From Paraburkholderia antibiotica (GTDB taxonomy: Bacteria; Pseudomonadota; Gammaproteobacteria; Burkholderiales; Burkholderiaceae): DNA of 64,000 nucleotides. The stretch's first letter is position 1, and every line of letters begins with the position of its first letter. Of this stretch, positions 9,404 to 17,850 are shown piece by piece. The notes beneath the pieces were generated by a model. That model searched no databases, was not told the origin of the DNA, and worked only from the letters and a program-made list of their open reading frames with translations. The stretch lies in NCBI RefSeq assembly GCF_012927125.1, contig NZ_JABBFZ010000013.1, forward strand, positions 149,783 to 213,782, in the 5' to 3' direction. A program made the position numbers and the translations under genes.

Positions 9404-9572
9404 CCTGTCCCCGCCTGTCGATAAAGAAAAACTGTGGCCGCATCCGCGCGGCGTGAAGCGGGATTCTAACGGATTGCTTACCTTGCTCGCGGTGCGTGGT
9501 CTCGTGCTTTAGTCCCTGGCGATGCAGCGTGATCGCTAGCTTCTACGCAAGCTTCCTCGCACCGCACGGCGA

Positions 9573-10175
9573 TCAAACGAACGCATGCTGCGCGGCCTCG
9601 AACGCTTCCTCGCGAAACCGCAACGGCGCCGCGCAATGCACGAGCGTATCGATGAAGTACTTCGCGCGCGGCCACGGACCGAAGCCGGCCGCAGTGTTGA
9701 TATGTCCCGCGTCGCCGAGATTGACGAATGCGCTGCCGAAGCGATGCGCCAGCGCGCGCGCATCGGCAAGCGGCATCCACGGATCGGTTTCGCTGCCGAT
9801 CAGAATCGACGGCACGCCGAGACGTCGCGCGTCGAACGGTCCCGCGAACGCGAACTTGCGCGGACTCGCGGGCGCGACGAGCAGCACGCCGACCACGTCG
9901 TGCGCGAGTGAGGTCTGCTGCAACGCATGCGCGGTCGCGAGGCAACCGAAGCTGTGCGCGGCCAGCACGAACGGACCGCGTTCGCGCGCGAGCAGATCGC
10001 GCAACGACTGCGCCCACAACGCGACATCGGGCGCATCCCAGTTGGCCTGCTCGACGCGCAGCGAGCGCGCGAACTGCCGCTCCAGCCAGCTTTGCCAATG
10101 CGTGCCTTCGCTGCCGTGCAGGCCGGGAACGGTGACGAGCCGTGGCGGCCAGGTCGATCGGGTGCATGACAGCAT
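9573..10175 (-). CDS. RBBP9/YdeN family serine hydrolase
   Basis: A 200-residue alpha/beta hydrolase of the RBBP9/YdeN type. VPGLHGSEGTHWQSWLE near the N-terminus is the family signature, AAHSFGCLA carries the nucleophilic Ser, SETDPWMP the catalytic Asp and GDAGHIN the His. ATG 10175 has a GAGG site at suitable spacing; the frame stays open to 10331 but that extension has no family similarity. It lies 170 bp upstream of sbp on the same strand. Substrate unknown. Confidence 0.85.
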   Translation of the reverse strand: MLSCTRSTWPPRLVTVPGLHGSEGTHWQSWLERQFARSLRVEQANWDAPDVALWAQSLRDLLARERGPFVLAAHSFGCLATAHALQQTSLAHDVVGVLLVAPASPRKFAFAGPFDARRLGVPSILIGSETDPWMPLADARALAHRFGSAFVNLGDAGHINTAAGFGPWPRAKYFIDTLVHCAAPLRFREEAFEAAQHAFV

Positions 10176-10391
10176 ATGCGTGCCTCGCTGCGGGAATCCG
10201 GGCAGCCATTGTCCCGCCACGCGACGCGCGGACGAACCAAGTTTTTGTGCTTTGGTTATCGATGAAACGCGCACAGCGCGCTTGCATTGCGCGCCCATCG
10301 ACACGAAGCCGAACCGCACGGCCGTACGCAAACGCGCGCGATCCGCGTCGAAAAAGTAGAATGAGGCCTATTCATAACGGGAGGAGACCCG

Positions 10392-10529
10392 ATGCCGCTC
10401 GCGCTGTCCCACGCGTGCCACGCCCAGCGCGCACGCCACGCGCCGCCTTCAGCGCAACCGCGTTGCCGCGGCGCGGCCCGGCTCCGCCCGGCTGCCGACC
10501 TCAGCGCGAACGCGGGCCCGAGCGTATGA
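10392..10529 (+). CDS. Small leader ORF (45 aa) coupled to the next gene
   Basis: A 45-codon ORF begins at ATG 10392 behind an excellent ribosome site (GGGAGGAG, 5 bp spacing). Its stop TGA at 10527-10529 overlaps the ATG of the downstream dehydrogenase (ATGA), which has no good ribosome site of its own. The peptide is basic and contains Cys-His near the start (HACHAQRARH) and one more Cys (PRCRG). I do not recognise it. It may act as a translational coupler or sensing leader; it could also be fortuitous. Confidence 0.45.
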   Translation: MPLALSHACHAQRARHAPPSAQPRCRGAARLRPAADLSANAGPSV

Positions 10530-11467
10530 AAATCCTCTTCTACATGCCGCATACCGACGCCGCCGCGTGGCTGCACGACCTCGCCCGCGCGTTGCCTGCG
10601 GCCGAGTTGCGCGAGTGGCAACCGGGCGACAATGCCCCCGCCGACTTCGCGATCGTCTGGCGTCCGCCGCGCGAGATGCTCGCCGGTCGCGATACGCTGC
10701 GCGCGATCTTCAATCTCGGCGCGGGCGTCGATGCGATCCTCGCGCTCGAACGTGAACAGCCCGGCACGCTGCCGCGCAACGTGCCGCTGATCCGCCTCGA
10801 AGACACCGGCATGGGCGCGCAGATGACCGAGTACGTCGCACACGCGGCGCTACGCTATCTGCGCCGTTTCGACGAATATCAGCTGCTACAAAGCGAGCGG
10901 CGCTGGCAGGTGCTCGAACCGCATCCCCGCGCGAGCTTCACCGTCGGTGTGCTCGGCCTCGGCGTGCTCGGCACCCAGGTCGCGCAGACGCTCGCATCGT
11001 TCGGTCTGCCGGTACGCGGCTATAGCCGCAGCGCGAAGCAGATCGACGGCATCGCGACGTTCGCGGGCGCAGCGCAATTCGACGCGTTTCTCGATGGCGC
11101 GAAGCTGCTCGTGAATCTGCTGCCGCACACACCCGACACCGAAGGCATGCTGAATGCGCGCACGTTCGCGAAGCTCGCGCGCGGCGCGTATCTGATCAAC
11201 GTCGCGCGCGGTGCGCATGTGGTGGAAGCGGATCTGCTCGACGCACTCGCCAACGGCCAACTCGCCGCGGCCACACTCGACGTATTCCGCACGGAACCGC
11301 TCCCCGCCGATCACCCGTTCTGGCGCGAGCCGCGCATCACGATCACGCCTCACGTGTCGGCGCTGACGTTGCGCGAAGAAAGCGTCGCGCAGGTCGCGCG
11401 CAAGATCGATGCGCTGCTGCGCGGCGAAGCGGTGAGCGGCATCGTGCAGACGGAGCGCGGCTATTGA
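10526..11467 (+). CDS. ghrA: D-2-hydroxyacid dehydrogenase, glyoxylate/hydroxypyruvate reductase A-like
   Basis: A 313-residue NAD(P)-dependent reductase of the GhrA branch. The nucleotide loop is GVLGLGVLGTQVAQ, and the catalytic Arg, Glu and His appear in NVARGAHV, FRTEPLP and TPHVSALT. It would reduce glyoxylate or hydroxypyruvate in the cytoplasm. ATG 10526 fits the family N-terminus (MKILFYMP); an in-frame ATG at 10361 would add a 55-residue non-conserved extension. No strong ribosome site precedes it; translation is probably coupled to the 45-codon ORF that ends on its start codon. Confidence 0.85.
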   Translation: MKILFYMPHTDAAAWLHDLARALPAAELREWQPGDNAPADFAIVWRPPREMLAGRDTLRAIFNLGAGVDAILALEREQPGTLPRNVPLIRLEDTGMGAQMTEYVAHAALRYLRRFDEYQLLQSERRWQVLEPHPRASFTVGVLGLGVLGTQVAQTLASFGLPVRGYSRSAKQIDGIATFAGAAQFDAFLDGAKLLVNLLPHTPDTEGMLNARTFAKLARGAYLINVARGAHVVEADLLDALANGQLAAATLDVFRTEPLPADHPFWREPRITITPHVSALTLREESVAQVARKIDALLRGEAVSGIVQTERGY

Positions 11468-11555
11468 GGCGCGCGGATTGAATTGAAGCGAATGTGATTG
11501 AAGCATTATCGGAGCCGGTGCCGCAGCACTCGCTCCGATCGACAGGAGACAGATC

Positions 11556-12482
11556 ATGGCCTTACCGAAGCAGGTGAAAATCGTCGAAGTCGGTCCGCGC
11601 GACGGACTTCAGAACGAAAAGGAATTCGTGCCGACCGCGACCAAGATCGAGCTGATCGATCGTCTGTCGGCGGCGGGTTTTCGCAACGTCGAGGCGGCGT
11701 CGTTCGTGTCGCCGAAATGGGTGCCGCAGATGGCCGACGGCGCCGACGTGATGGGCGGCATCCAACGTCGCGCCGGCACGATCTACTCGGTGCTGACGCC
11801 GAACCTGCGCGGCTTCGAAGGCGCGCTCGCCGCGCGTGCCGACGAGATCGTAATCTTCGGTGCGGCCAGCGAAGCGTTTTCGCAGAAGAACATCAACTGC
11901 AGCATCGCGGAAAGCATCGAGCGTTTCGCGCCGGTCGCGGCCGCCGCGAAGGAACACGGGCTGCGGATTCGCGGCAGCGTCTCGTGCGCGCTTGGTTGTC
12001 CGTACCAGGGCGAGGTGCCGGTCGCGTCGGTCGTCGACGTGGTCAAGCGCTTCGCCGCGCTCGGCTGCGACGAGATCGACATCGCCGATACGATCGGCGT
12101 CGGCACTCCCCAGCGCACCCGCGAAGTCTTCCAGGCGGTCACCGAGGTGTTTCCGCGCGAGCATCTGTCGGGGCACTTCCACGATACCTACGGCCAGGCG
12201 CTCGCCAACATCTACGCGGCGCTACTCGAAGGCGTCGAGATTTTCCATGCGTCGGTCGCGGGGCTCGGCGGCTGCCCGTATGCGAAGGGCGCGACCGGCA
12301 ACGTCGCGACGGAAGACGTGCTGTACCTGATGCACGGCCTCGGCATCGAGACCGGCATCGATCTCGCGCAGGTGGTCGAGATCGGCGACTTCATCTCGAA
12401 CGCGATCGGCCGGCCGAACGTATCACGCGCCGGTAAGGCGCTGCTCGCGAAAGCGCGCAGCGAAGCGAATAGCTGCGTCTGA
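11556..12482 (+). CDS. mvaB: Hydroxymethylglutaryl-CoA lyase
   Basis: HMG-CoA lyase cleaves 3-hydroxy-3-methylglutaryl-CoA to acetoacetate and acetyl-CoA, the last step of leucine degradation. The 308-residue DRE-TIM protein shows VGPRDGLQNE (residues 12-21, Arg and Asp of the active site), SFVSPKWVPQMAD, GHFHDTYGQA with the metal His pair, and the signature loop GLGGCPYAKGATGN with the catalytic Cys. The start has an ACAGGAGACAG ribosome site. Other leucine-degradation genes are not in the window. Confidence 0.93.
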   Translation: MALPKQVKIVEVGPRDGLQNEKEFVPTATKIELIDRLSAAGFRNVEAASFVSPKWVPQMADGADVMGGIQRRAGTIYSVLTPNLRGFEGALAARADEIVIFGAASEAFSQKNINCSIAESIERFAPVAAAAKEHGLRIRGSVSCALGCPYQGEVPVASVVDVVKRFAALGCDEIDIADTIGVGTPQRTREVFQAVTEVFPREHLSGHFHDTYGQALANIYAALLEGVEIFHASVAGLGGCPYAKGATGNVATEDVLYLMHGLGIETGIDLAQVVEIGDFISNAIGRPNVSRAGKALLAKARSEANSCV

Positions 12483-12537
12483 TCTGCCGGATCATTCGAC
12501 CAGACCCACCATCACCATTCAATCAGGATCCCCAACG

Positions 12538-13059
12538 ATGACCGATCTCGCGTCCTTCGACTCCGACGATCTCGCCGCGCTGCCCGACTCGGCACGCCGC
12601 GTCGCGCTGCTGCTGCGCGAACGCGGTCACGCGGGCCGCATCGTCATGCTGCCGGAAACCGGCAAGACCTCCGCCGAAGCCGCAGCCGGACTCGGCTGTT
12701 CGGTCGCGCAGATCGCCAAGTCGATCCTGTTTCGCCGGCGCGAGGACGATGCGCCGGTGCTGGTGATCGCGAGCGGCGCGAATCGCGTCGACGAAAAGAA
12801 GGTTGCCGCGCAGGTCGGCGAGATCGGCCGCGCGGACGCGAAGTTCGTACGTGAAAAAACCGGTTACGCGATCGGCGGCGTGTGTCCGGTCGGTCATGCC
12901 ACCGAGCCGGTCACGCTGATCGACGCCGATCTGCTCGCACTCGATAGCCTGTGGGCCGCCGCCGGCCATCCGCACGCGGTGTTCAATCTGACCGCCCAGG
13001 AGTTGATCGCGCTGACGGGCGCGCCGGTCGTCGACGTCGCACTGCGCGAGACAGCCTGA
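12538..13059 (+). CDS. YbaK/EbsC-type aminoacyl-tRNA deacylase
   Basis: A 173-residue single-domain YbaK-like protein. The family hydrolyses mischarged tRNAs (for YbaK, Cys-tRNA-Pro). Visible are GCSVAQIAKSILFRR with the conserved Lys and the later GGVCPVGH block. It lies 55 bp after the HMG-CoA lyase gene and 5 bp before the DUF1289 gene. Exact tRNA specificity cannot be read from the sequence. Confidence 0.85.
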   Translation: MTDLASFDSDDLAALPDSARRVALLLRERGHAGRIVMLPETGKTSAEAAAGLGCSVAQIAKSILFRRREDDAPVLVIASGANRVDEKKVAAQVGEIGRADAKFVREKTGYAIGGVCPVGHATEPVTLIDADLLALDSLWAAAGHPHAVFNLTAQELIALTGAPVVDVALRETA

Positions 13060-13064
13060 CGCCG

Positions 13065-13322
13065 ATGGCGACGACGAGCGGCAAGGCCTACGAAGAAGAC
13101 GACGACGGCTCGGTGCCGTCGCCGTGCATCAACGTGTGCAGGATGGACGCGTCGACCGGCTGGTGCGAAGGCTGCCTGCGCACGATCGACGAAATTGCCG
13201 GCTGGTCGTCGTTCGACAATGACGCGAAACGCGCGGTGTGGGACGCGATCGAAACGCGTCACGCGGCGTTCATGGCCCCGTTCATGACACAACGCGCAAA
13301 ACAATCGAAGGAGCCGCAATGA
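13065..13322 (+). CDS. DUF1289 Cys-rich small protein
   Basis: An 85-residue protein with the DUF1289 signature: SPCINVCRMD, then WCEGCLRTIDEIAGW, giving four conserved Cys that suggest a metal or Fe-S site. ATG 13065 is 5 bp after the ybaK-like stop; the stop overlaps the next gene (ATGA). Function unknown; in other genomes DUF1289 proteins often precede unrelated metabolic genes. Confidence 0.85.
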   Translation: MATTSGKAYEEDDDGSVPSPCINVCRMDASTGWCEGCLRTIDEIAGWSSFDNDAKRAVWDAIETRHAAFMAPFMTQRAKQSKEPQ

Positions 13323-13792
13323 AAGCCGCGCCCCGCGTCGTCACGCCCGGCGAGACGTTCAGCTCGACGCTCGAACTGTCGGTCGACACGATCAAATCGT
13401 TCGCGGCGCTCGTCAACGATTTCAATCCGCTCCATCACGACGAAGCGTATGCCGCGCAGAGCCGCTTCGGCGGGCTGATCGCGTCGGGCACGCAGCCCAC
13501 CGCGTATTTCATGGCGCTGCTCGCCACGCACTTTTCGACCTACGCGCAACCGCTCGGCCTCGAATTCGACATCAAGCTGAAAAAAGCGGTGCAGGCGCAC
13601 GACACGCTGACGATCACCTGGCGCGTGCGCGACGCTCACTGGAAGCCGAGCCTGAACGGCGACCTGACCTTCCTCGAAGGCTCGGTCGTCAATCAGCACG
13701 GCGAGTTGATGCTGACCGGCACGTCGACGATCCTCGTGATGCCGAAGCCGGACACGGCCGCGGCGCCCGACGCGCAGGCAGTAGCGTCATGA
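13319..13792 (+). CDS. MaoC-like hotdog-fold dehydratase
   Basis: A 157-residue hotdog protein of the (R)-specific enoyl-CoA hydratase/MaoC type. The hydratase motif is recognisable as FAALVNDFNPLHHDEAYA followed by SRFGGLIASGTQPTAYF, with the catalytic Asp/His pair. Starts inside the DUF1289 stop and ends inside the MBL start (both ATGA), so the three genes are translated as one unit. A role on short or branched acyl-CoAs would fit the upstream HMG-CoA lyase. Confidence 0.85.
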   Translation: MKAAPRVVTPGETFSSTLELSVDTIKSFAALVNDFNPLHHDEAYAAQSRFGGLIASGTQPTAYFMALLATHFSTYAQPLGLEFDIKLKKAVQAHDTLTITWRVRDAHWKPSLNGDLTFLEGSVVNQHGELMLTGTSTILVMPKPDTAAAPDAQAVAS

Positions 13793-14706
13793 GCGCGCTG
13801 CCCGCATCGATCCGCGTGTTCGAGCGCGGCTGGCTGTCGTCGAACAACGTGCTGCTCGTCGACGACGCGTGCGCGGCGCTCGTCGATACCGGCTATGCGA
13901 CGCACGCGACGCAGACCGTCGCGCTGGTACGCCACGCACTGAACACGCGGCCGCTCGATCTGATCGTCAACACGCATCTGCATTCGGATCACTGCGGCGG
14001 CAACGCGGCGCTGCAGGCCACCTGGCCGTGCCGCACACTAATCCCCGCAGCGGAAGCCGACGCGGTGCGCGACTGGGACGACACGCGCCTCACCTTTCGC
14101 GCGACCGGTCAGAACTGCGAGCGTTTCGGCTTCACGGGCACGCTTGCGCCCGGCGCGCGCTTGCGGCTCGGCGCGCTCGACTGGCAGGTGCTCGGCGCGC
14201 CCGGCCACGATCCGCATTCGCTGATGCTCTATTGCGCGGACGAACGCGTGCTGATCAGCGCCGACGCGCTGTGGGAAAACGGCTTCGGCGTGATCTTTCC
14301 GGAGCTCGAAGGCGAAAGCGGTTTCGCCGAGCAGCAGGCCGTGCTCGACACGATCGCGACGCTCGACGTGCGCGTCGTGATTCCGGGCCACGGCGCGCCG
14401 TTCACGAATGTCGAACAGGCGCTTGAACGTGCGGGGTCGCGCATTGCGTGGCTGCGCGCCGATCCCGCGCGCAATGCAAAGAACGCGTTGAAAGTGCTGA
14501 TCGTGTTCAAGCTGCTCGACGTCCGTGAGATGAGTTTCGACGCGCTGCTGCGCATGCTCGACGACGCAGCCGTGCTGCGCGCCGCCGCGTCGATGCTGAA
14601 GCCGCGCGGCGAATGGCCGGCGTTGCTGAAAGGGATGATCGGGGAGCTGGCGGCGAATGGTGGGCCGCTCGACGTGGATGGCGAGCGGATTCTCGCGCGG
14701 GGCTGA
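13789..14706 (+). CDS. Metallo-beta-lactamase fold hydrolase
   Basis: A 305-residue MBL-fold enzyme with the metal motif NTHLHSDHCGGN (HxHxDH), then GAPGHDPHS, ISADALWENGFG and IPGHGAPF supplying the remaining His/Asp ligands. Similar proteins hydrolyse thioesters or other esters. It is the last of a tightly overlapping DUF1289-MaoC-MBL group. Substrate unknown. Confidence 0.85.
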   Translation: MSALPASIRVFERGWLSSNNVLLVDDACAALVDTGYATHATQTVALVRHALNTRPLDLIVNTHLHSDHCGGNAALQATWPCRTLIPAAEADAVRDWDDTRLTFRATGQNCERFGFTGTLAPGARLRLGALDWQVLGAPGHDPHSLMLYCADERVLISADALWENGFGVIFPELEGESGFAEQQAVLDTIATLDVRVVIPGHGAPFTNVEQALERAGSRIAWLRADPARNAKNALKVLIVFKLLDVREMSFDALLRMLDDAAVLRAAASMLKPRGEWPALLKGMIGELAANGGPLDVDGERILARG

Positions 14707-14770
14707 GCGTGCAGCGCAGTGCGGTGCGGTGCGGCCAACAACAACGCACCAGAACGCAAAACCGTCCGCA

Positions 14771-14802
14771 CAAAAAGAAAGCCGCTCGACGAAGCGAGCG
14801 GC
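14771..14802 (-). terminator. Candidate intrinsic terminator on the minus strand
   Basis: GCCGCTCG (14781-14788) pairs with CGAGCGGC (14795-14802); read on the minus strand the stem is followed by a T-rich tract (14771-14780). It would stop transcripts arriving from the EamA transporter about 230 bp upstream. The rest of 14707-15029 shows no gene. Confidence 0.55.
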
Positions 14803-15029
14803 GGAACATCTTGTTGGACGTGATCAGCGTCACCTCGAATGATACGCGTGCGGGTTTTTGCAACGCATCGGTGATTTCCCTACAGAAATTTAACAGTACG
14901 TTTTAAAGCTGCATACACGCGACGCCGGAAAGCGGCGCCAGGCCTACGTTTGCGCGCAATTGGTCCGCTTATATGAACAATGGGGCCACGCGCATTGCTC
15001 GGGAATCCGTAATATTTCCCGCTCTACCC

Positions 15030-15968
15030 TTAGGTCGACGACAGTCGCTTCTTCTGCGGCACGATCCGCCAGCCAAGATTAACGCCGGCCGCCGCGAGCA
15101 GAATCAGCGCGGCGCCGAGCACCTGAATCCACGCGAGCGTCTGTCCGAACGCCACGCGGTCGACGATGATCGCGACCACCGGATAGATAAACGACAACGC
15201 GCCCGTCATCGTGGTCGGCAGCTTCTGGATCGCGCCATACAGCAGCACGTACATGAGCCCGGTGTGGACGACGCCGAGCACGACGAGTTCGAGCCACTGC
15301 GTGCCGCTCGCCGGCAGCGCGTCGAAGCGCACGAACGGCGCGAGCAGCAGCACGCCGAGCGAGACCTGGATCAGCGCTAGCAGATGCGGCGGCGTGCCCT
15401 TCAGCCGCTTCGTGATGATCGACGACACCGCGTACATCGCCGCCGCGCCGACCGCGTACGCGACACCGACCAGATACTGCCCCGGCACCGCCAGCACCGC
15501 CGGCTCGACCTTCACGACGAACACGAGGCCGACGAACGCGACCACGAGCCAGACCAGCGTCGACGCGCTGATGCGCTCGCGAAACACCAGCGCGCCGAGC
15601 GCGATCAGCATGAACGGCTGCGTGTTGTAGACGGCCGTCGCCATCGAAATCGACGCGCGCGAATACGCGGCGAACAGCAGCACCCAGTTGGCGACGATCG
15701 CCGCGCCGCCGACGAGCGCGAGGCCGAGCATCTTCCACGAGAACAGCTCGCGGCGGAACAGGCCGAGCAGCGCGCACACGAGCGCGAGCGTCGCGCCGCC
15801 GAAAAAACAGCGGAAAAACACCACGTTGAATGGGTTTTGCCCCGACGACACGACGAGCCAGCCGATCGTGCCCGACATCAGCATCGCCATGCTCATCTCG
15901 GCGGCGCCGCGGCGGATATCGTTGCGGTTGCTGTTCGCGGTCGTCGCGCCAGCGTTGTTCGAAGCCAT
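15030..15968 (-). CDS. EamA/DMT-superfamily transporter
   Basis: A 312-residue inner-membrane protein with ten hydrophobic segments in two EamA repeats, typical of drug/metabolite exporters such as RhaT/YdcZ relatives. ATG 15968 follows a GGGAT purine site; the frame extends to 16022 without support. Divergent from an Lrp/AsnC regulator at 16082, the usual arrangement for an amino-acid exporter controlled by its neighbour. Substrate not determinable. Confidence 0.85.
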   Translation of the reverse strand: MASNNAGATTANSNRNDIRRGAAEMSMAMLMSGTIGWLVVSSGQNPFNVVFFRCFFGGATLALVCALLGLFRRELFSWKMLGLALVGGAAIVANWVLLFAAYSRASISMATAVYNTQPFMLIALGALVFRERISASTLVWLVVAFVGLVFVVKVEPAVLAVPGQYLVGVAYAVGAAAMYAVSSIITKRLKGTPPHLLALIQVSLGVLLLAPFVRFDALPASGTQWLELVVLGVVHTGLMYVLLYGAIQKLPTTMTGALSFIYPVVAIIVDRVAFGQTLAWIQVLGAALILLAAAGVNLGWRIVPQKKRLSST

Positions 15969-16005
15969 GAGTCGATCCCGGATAAATGCCTGTATGACTG
16001 GCAGT

Positions 16006-16030
16006 GTAATTAATCCGCGCACGCGATTAC
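16006..16030. promoter_or_regulatory. Inverted repeat in the EamA/Lrp divergent promoter
   Basis: GTAAT...GATTAC with an inner TAATC (16011-16015) and GATTA (16025-16029) separated by 9 bp. Lrp-family proteins bind such dyads; here it sits between the two divergent starts, so it is a candidate operator for the protein at 16082. Confidence 0.45.
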
Positions 16031-16081
16031 ATGGCTAAACTTAAGCGTCTCCAAGCTTTCACCTCATAAACGAAGGTCATC

Positions 16082-16552
16082 ATGAGCAAACGCCTTGCTT
16101 CGCCGACACCGGTCGCACTCGACGACATCGATCGCGCGCTGCTCGCCGCGCTCGCGCAGGACGCGCGTCAGCCGGTCAGCGAACTCGCGCGGGTGGTCGG
16201 CCTGTCGGCGCCGAGCACGGCCGAACGCGTGCGGCGGCTCGAAGCGCAAGGCGTGATCGAGCGCTTCACGGTGCAGATCGATCCGCGCGCGCTCGGCTTC
16301 ACGCTGCAGGCGATCGTGCGCGTGAAGCCGTTGCCCGGCCAGTTGCATCTGGTGGAGGAGGTGATCCGGCGCATTCCGGAGTTCGTCGAATGCGACAAGG
16401 TGACCGGCGACGATTGCTTCATCTGCCGCCTGTACCTGCATTCGATCGAGCAGCTCGACGAGATTCTGTCGAAGGTAACCGAGCGCGCGGAGACCAGCAC
16501 CGCAATCGTCAAATCGACGCCGGTCGCGCGGCGCCTGCCGCCGCTCGAATAA
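16082..16552 (+). CDS. Lrp/AsnC family transcriptional regulator
   Basis: A 156-residue feast/famine regulator. The N-terminal winged helix shows LDDIDRALLAALAQDARQPVSELARVVGLSAPSTAERVRRLEAQGVI, the RAM ligand domain follows with GDDCFICRLYLHSIEQLDEIL. Likely senses an amino acid and controls the divergent EamA exporter at 15030-15968. No downstream partner on its strand; a GC-rich hairpin follows the stop. Confidence 0.9.
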   Translation: MSKRLASPTPVALDDIDRALLAALAQDARQPVSELARVVGLSAPSTAERVRRLEAQGVIERFTVQIDPRALGFTLQAIVRVKPLPGQLHLVEEVIRRIPEFVECDKVTGDDCFICRLYLHSIEQLDEILSKVTERAETSTAIVKSTPVARRLPPLE

Positions 16553-16603
16553 CGCAGATGAGTAACGCAGCTCGAACCGGGCCGCGCGCGGGCGGCCCGT
16601 CGT

Positions 16604-17494
16604 TCATTGCTCGACCGCCTCGAAAAACGACAGCATCTCGGCGACCAGTTCGTCCGGTGCTTCCTCGGGCAGATAGTGCCCGCAGGACAACGCGCGGCCG
16701 CTCACGTCGCGCGCCACATGCCGCCATTCGGCGAGCGCATCGAAGCACTTCTCGATCACGCCCTTGTCGCCCCACAACACCCGCAGCGGACAGCCGATCT
16801 TGTTGCCGCGCTCGATATCCGCACGGTCGTGTTCGAGGTCGATGCTCGCCGACGCCCGGTAGTCCTCGCACATCGCGTGCACCGCGCCCGGTTGCGCGAG
16901 CGCCGCGCGATAGGCGTCGAGCGCGGCCGGGTCGAACGGCGTGAGGCCTGCGTAGCGGCTGCCCATCACCGCGTCGACGTAGGCGGCCGGATTCGCGCCG
17001 ATCAGCGTTTCGGGCAGCGGCTCGGGCTGGATCAGGAAGAACCAGTGGAAGTAGTGCGTCGCGAAGGTGCGGTCGGTGGCTTCGTACATCGCCAGCGTCG
17101 GCGCGATATCGAGCAGCATCAGACGCTCGACCGCGTCGGCGTGATCGAGCGCCATCCGGTGCGCGACGCGCGCGCCGCGATCGTGCGCACAGACGAGGAA
17201 ACGCTCGAAGCCGAAGTGGCGCATCACGGCGACCTGATCGGCCGCCATCGCGCGTTTCGAATACGGCGTGTGCGCGGCGTCGCTCGGCGGCTTGCCGGAC
17301 GCGCCGTAGCCGCGCAGGTCGGTGGCGATCACCGTGAAATGCTGTGCGAGCTGCGTGGCGCAGCGCGCCCAGATCAGGTGCGATTGCGGATGGCCGTGCA
17401 GCAGCAACAGCGGCGGTCCGGCACCGCCCTTCACTCCGAAAATATCGACATCGCCCACGGCGACGCGAAAGGGCGTGAAATTCTCGAAGGCCAT
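16604..17494 (-). CDS. Alpha/beta hydrolase, haloacetate/fluoroacetate dehalogenase-like
   Basis: A 296-residue hydrolase. LLLLHGHPQSHLIW gives the oxyanion region, TDLRGYGAS the second block, and CAHDRGARVAHRMAL carries an Asp nucleophile (HDRGxR) as in fluoroacetate dehalogenases; SCGHYLPEEAP gives the catalytic His. FHWFFLIQPEPLPE matches the halide-binding segment of that family. The start at ATG 17494 is chosen over 17527 on a GAGA ribosome site and family length. Epoxide hydrolase activity is an alternative. No operon partner is obvious. Confidence 0.8.
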   Translation of the reverse strand: MAFENFTPFRVAVGDVDIFGVKGGAGPPLLLLHGHPQSHLIWARCATQLAQHFTVIATDLRGYGASGKPPSDAAHTPYSKRAMAADQVAVMRHFGFERFLVCAHDRGARVAHRMALDHADAVERLMLLDIAPTLAMYEATDRTFATHYFHWFFLIQPEPLPETLIGANPAAYVDAVMGSRYAGLTPFDPAALDAYRAALAQPGAVHAMCEDYRASASIDLEHDRADIERGNKIGCPLRVLWGDKGVIEKCFDALAEWRHVARDVSGRALSCGHYLPEEAPDELVAEMLSFFEAVEQ

Positions 17495-17641
17495 GACGTC
17501 TCGTTGGTCGTTTGAGGGTCTGTGCATTGTAGAAGCCCGGCATGCCGATGCGAGGTGGGATAACCCACGCTCGCATGGAACCTGAATACTCCTTCGAACC
17601 GTTCCAAACGGGCACGGCGCGCGCGGGCCCCAGGCTTCGCC

Positions 17642-17660
17642 TATAATCGAACGACCGTTC
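17642..17660 (+). promoter_or_regulatory. TATAAT box with adjacent 12-bp palindrome upstream of NMO
   Basis: TATAAT at 17642-17647 is followed at once by the dyad GAACGACCGTTC (17649-17660), with only a two-base asymmetric centre. No good -35 is visible at 17 bp. The dyad looks like a TetR-type operator and would block transcription of the nitronate monooxygenase gene about 190 bp downstream. The regulator is not obvious in the window. Confidence 0.4.
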
Positions 17661-17850
17661 TTAAATTAGCGGGTGCTTCGGCGGGTGGGCTGGTCGTCAG
17701 CGGGAAACACCCATAACCCAACGGCTACCGCGCGACACAACACGGCACAACACGACGCGCCGCAAGCCGTGTGCCGCTAAACTCATCGAACCTCATCAAA
17801 CGCCGGGCGCGGTACGTCGCACCGGCTGGCCTAAATTGGAGACTCGCACC

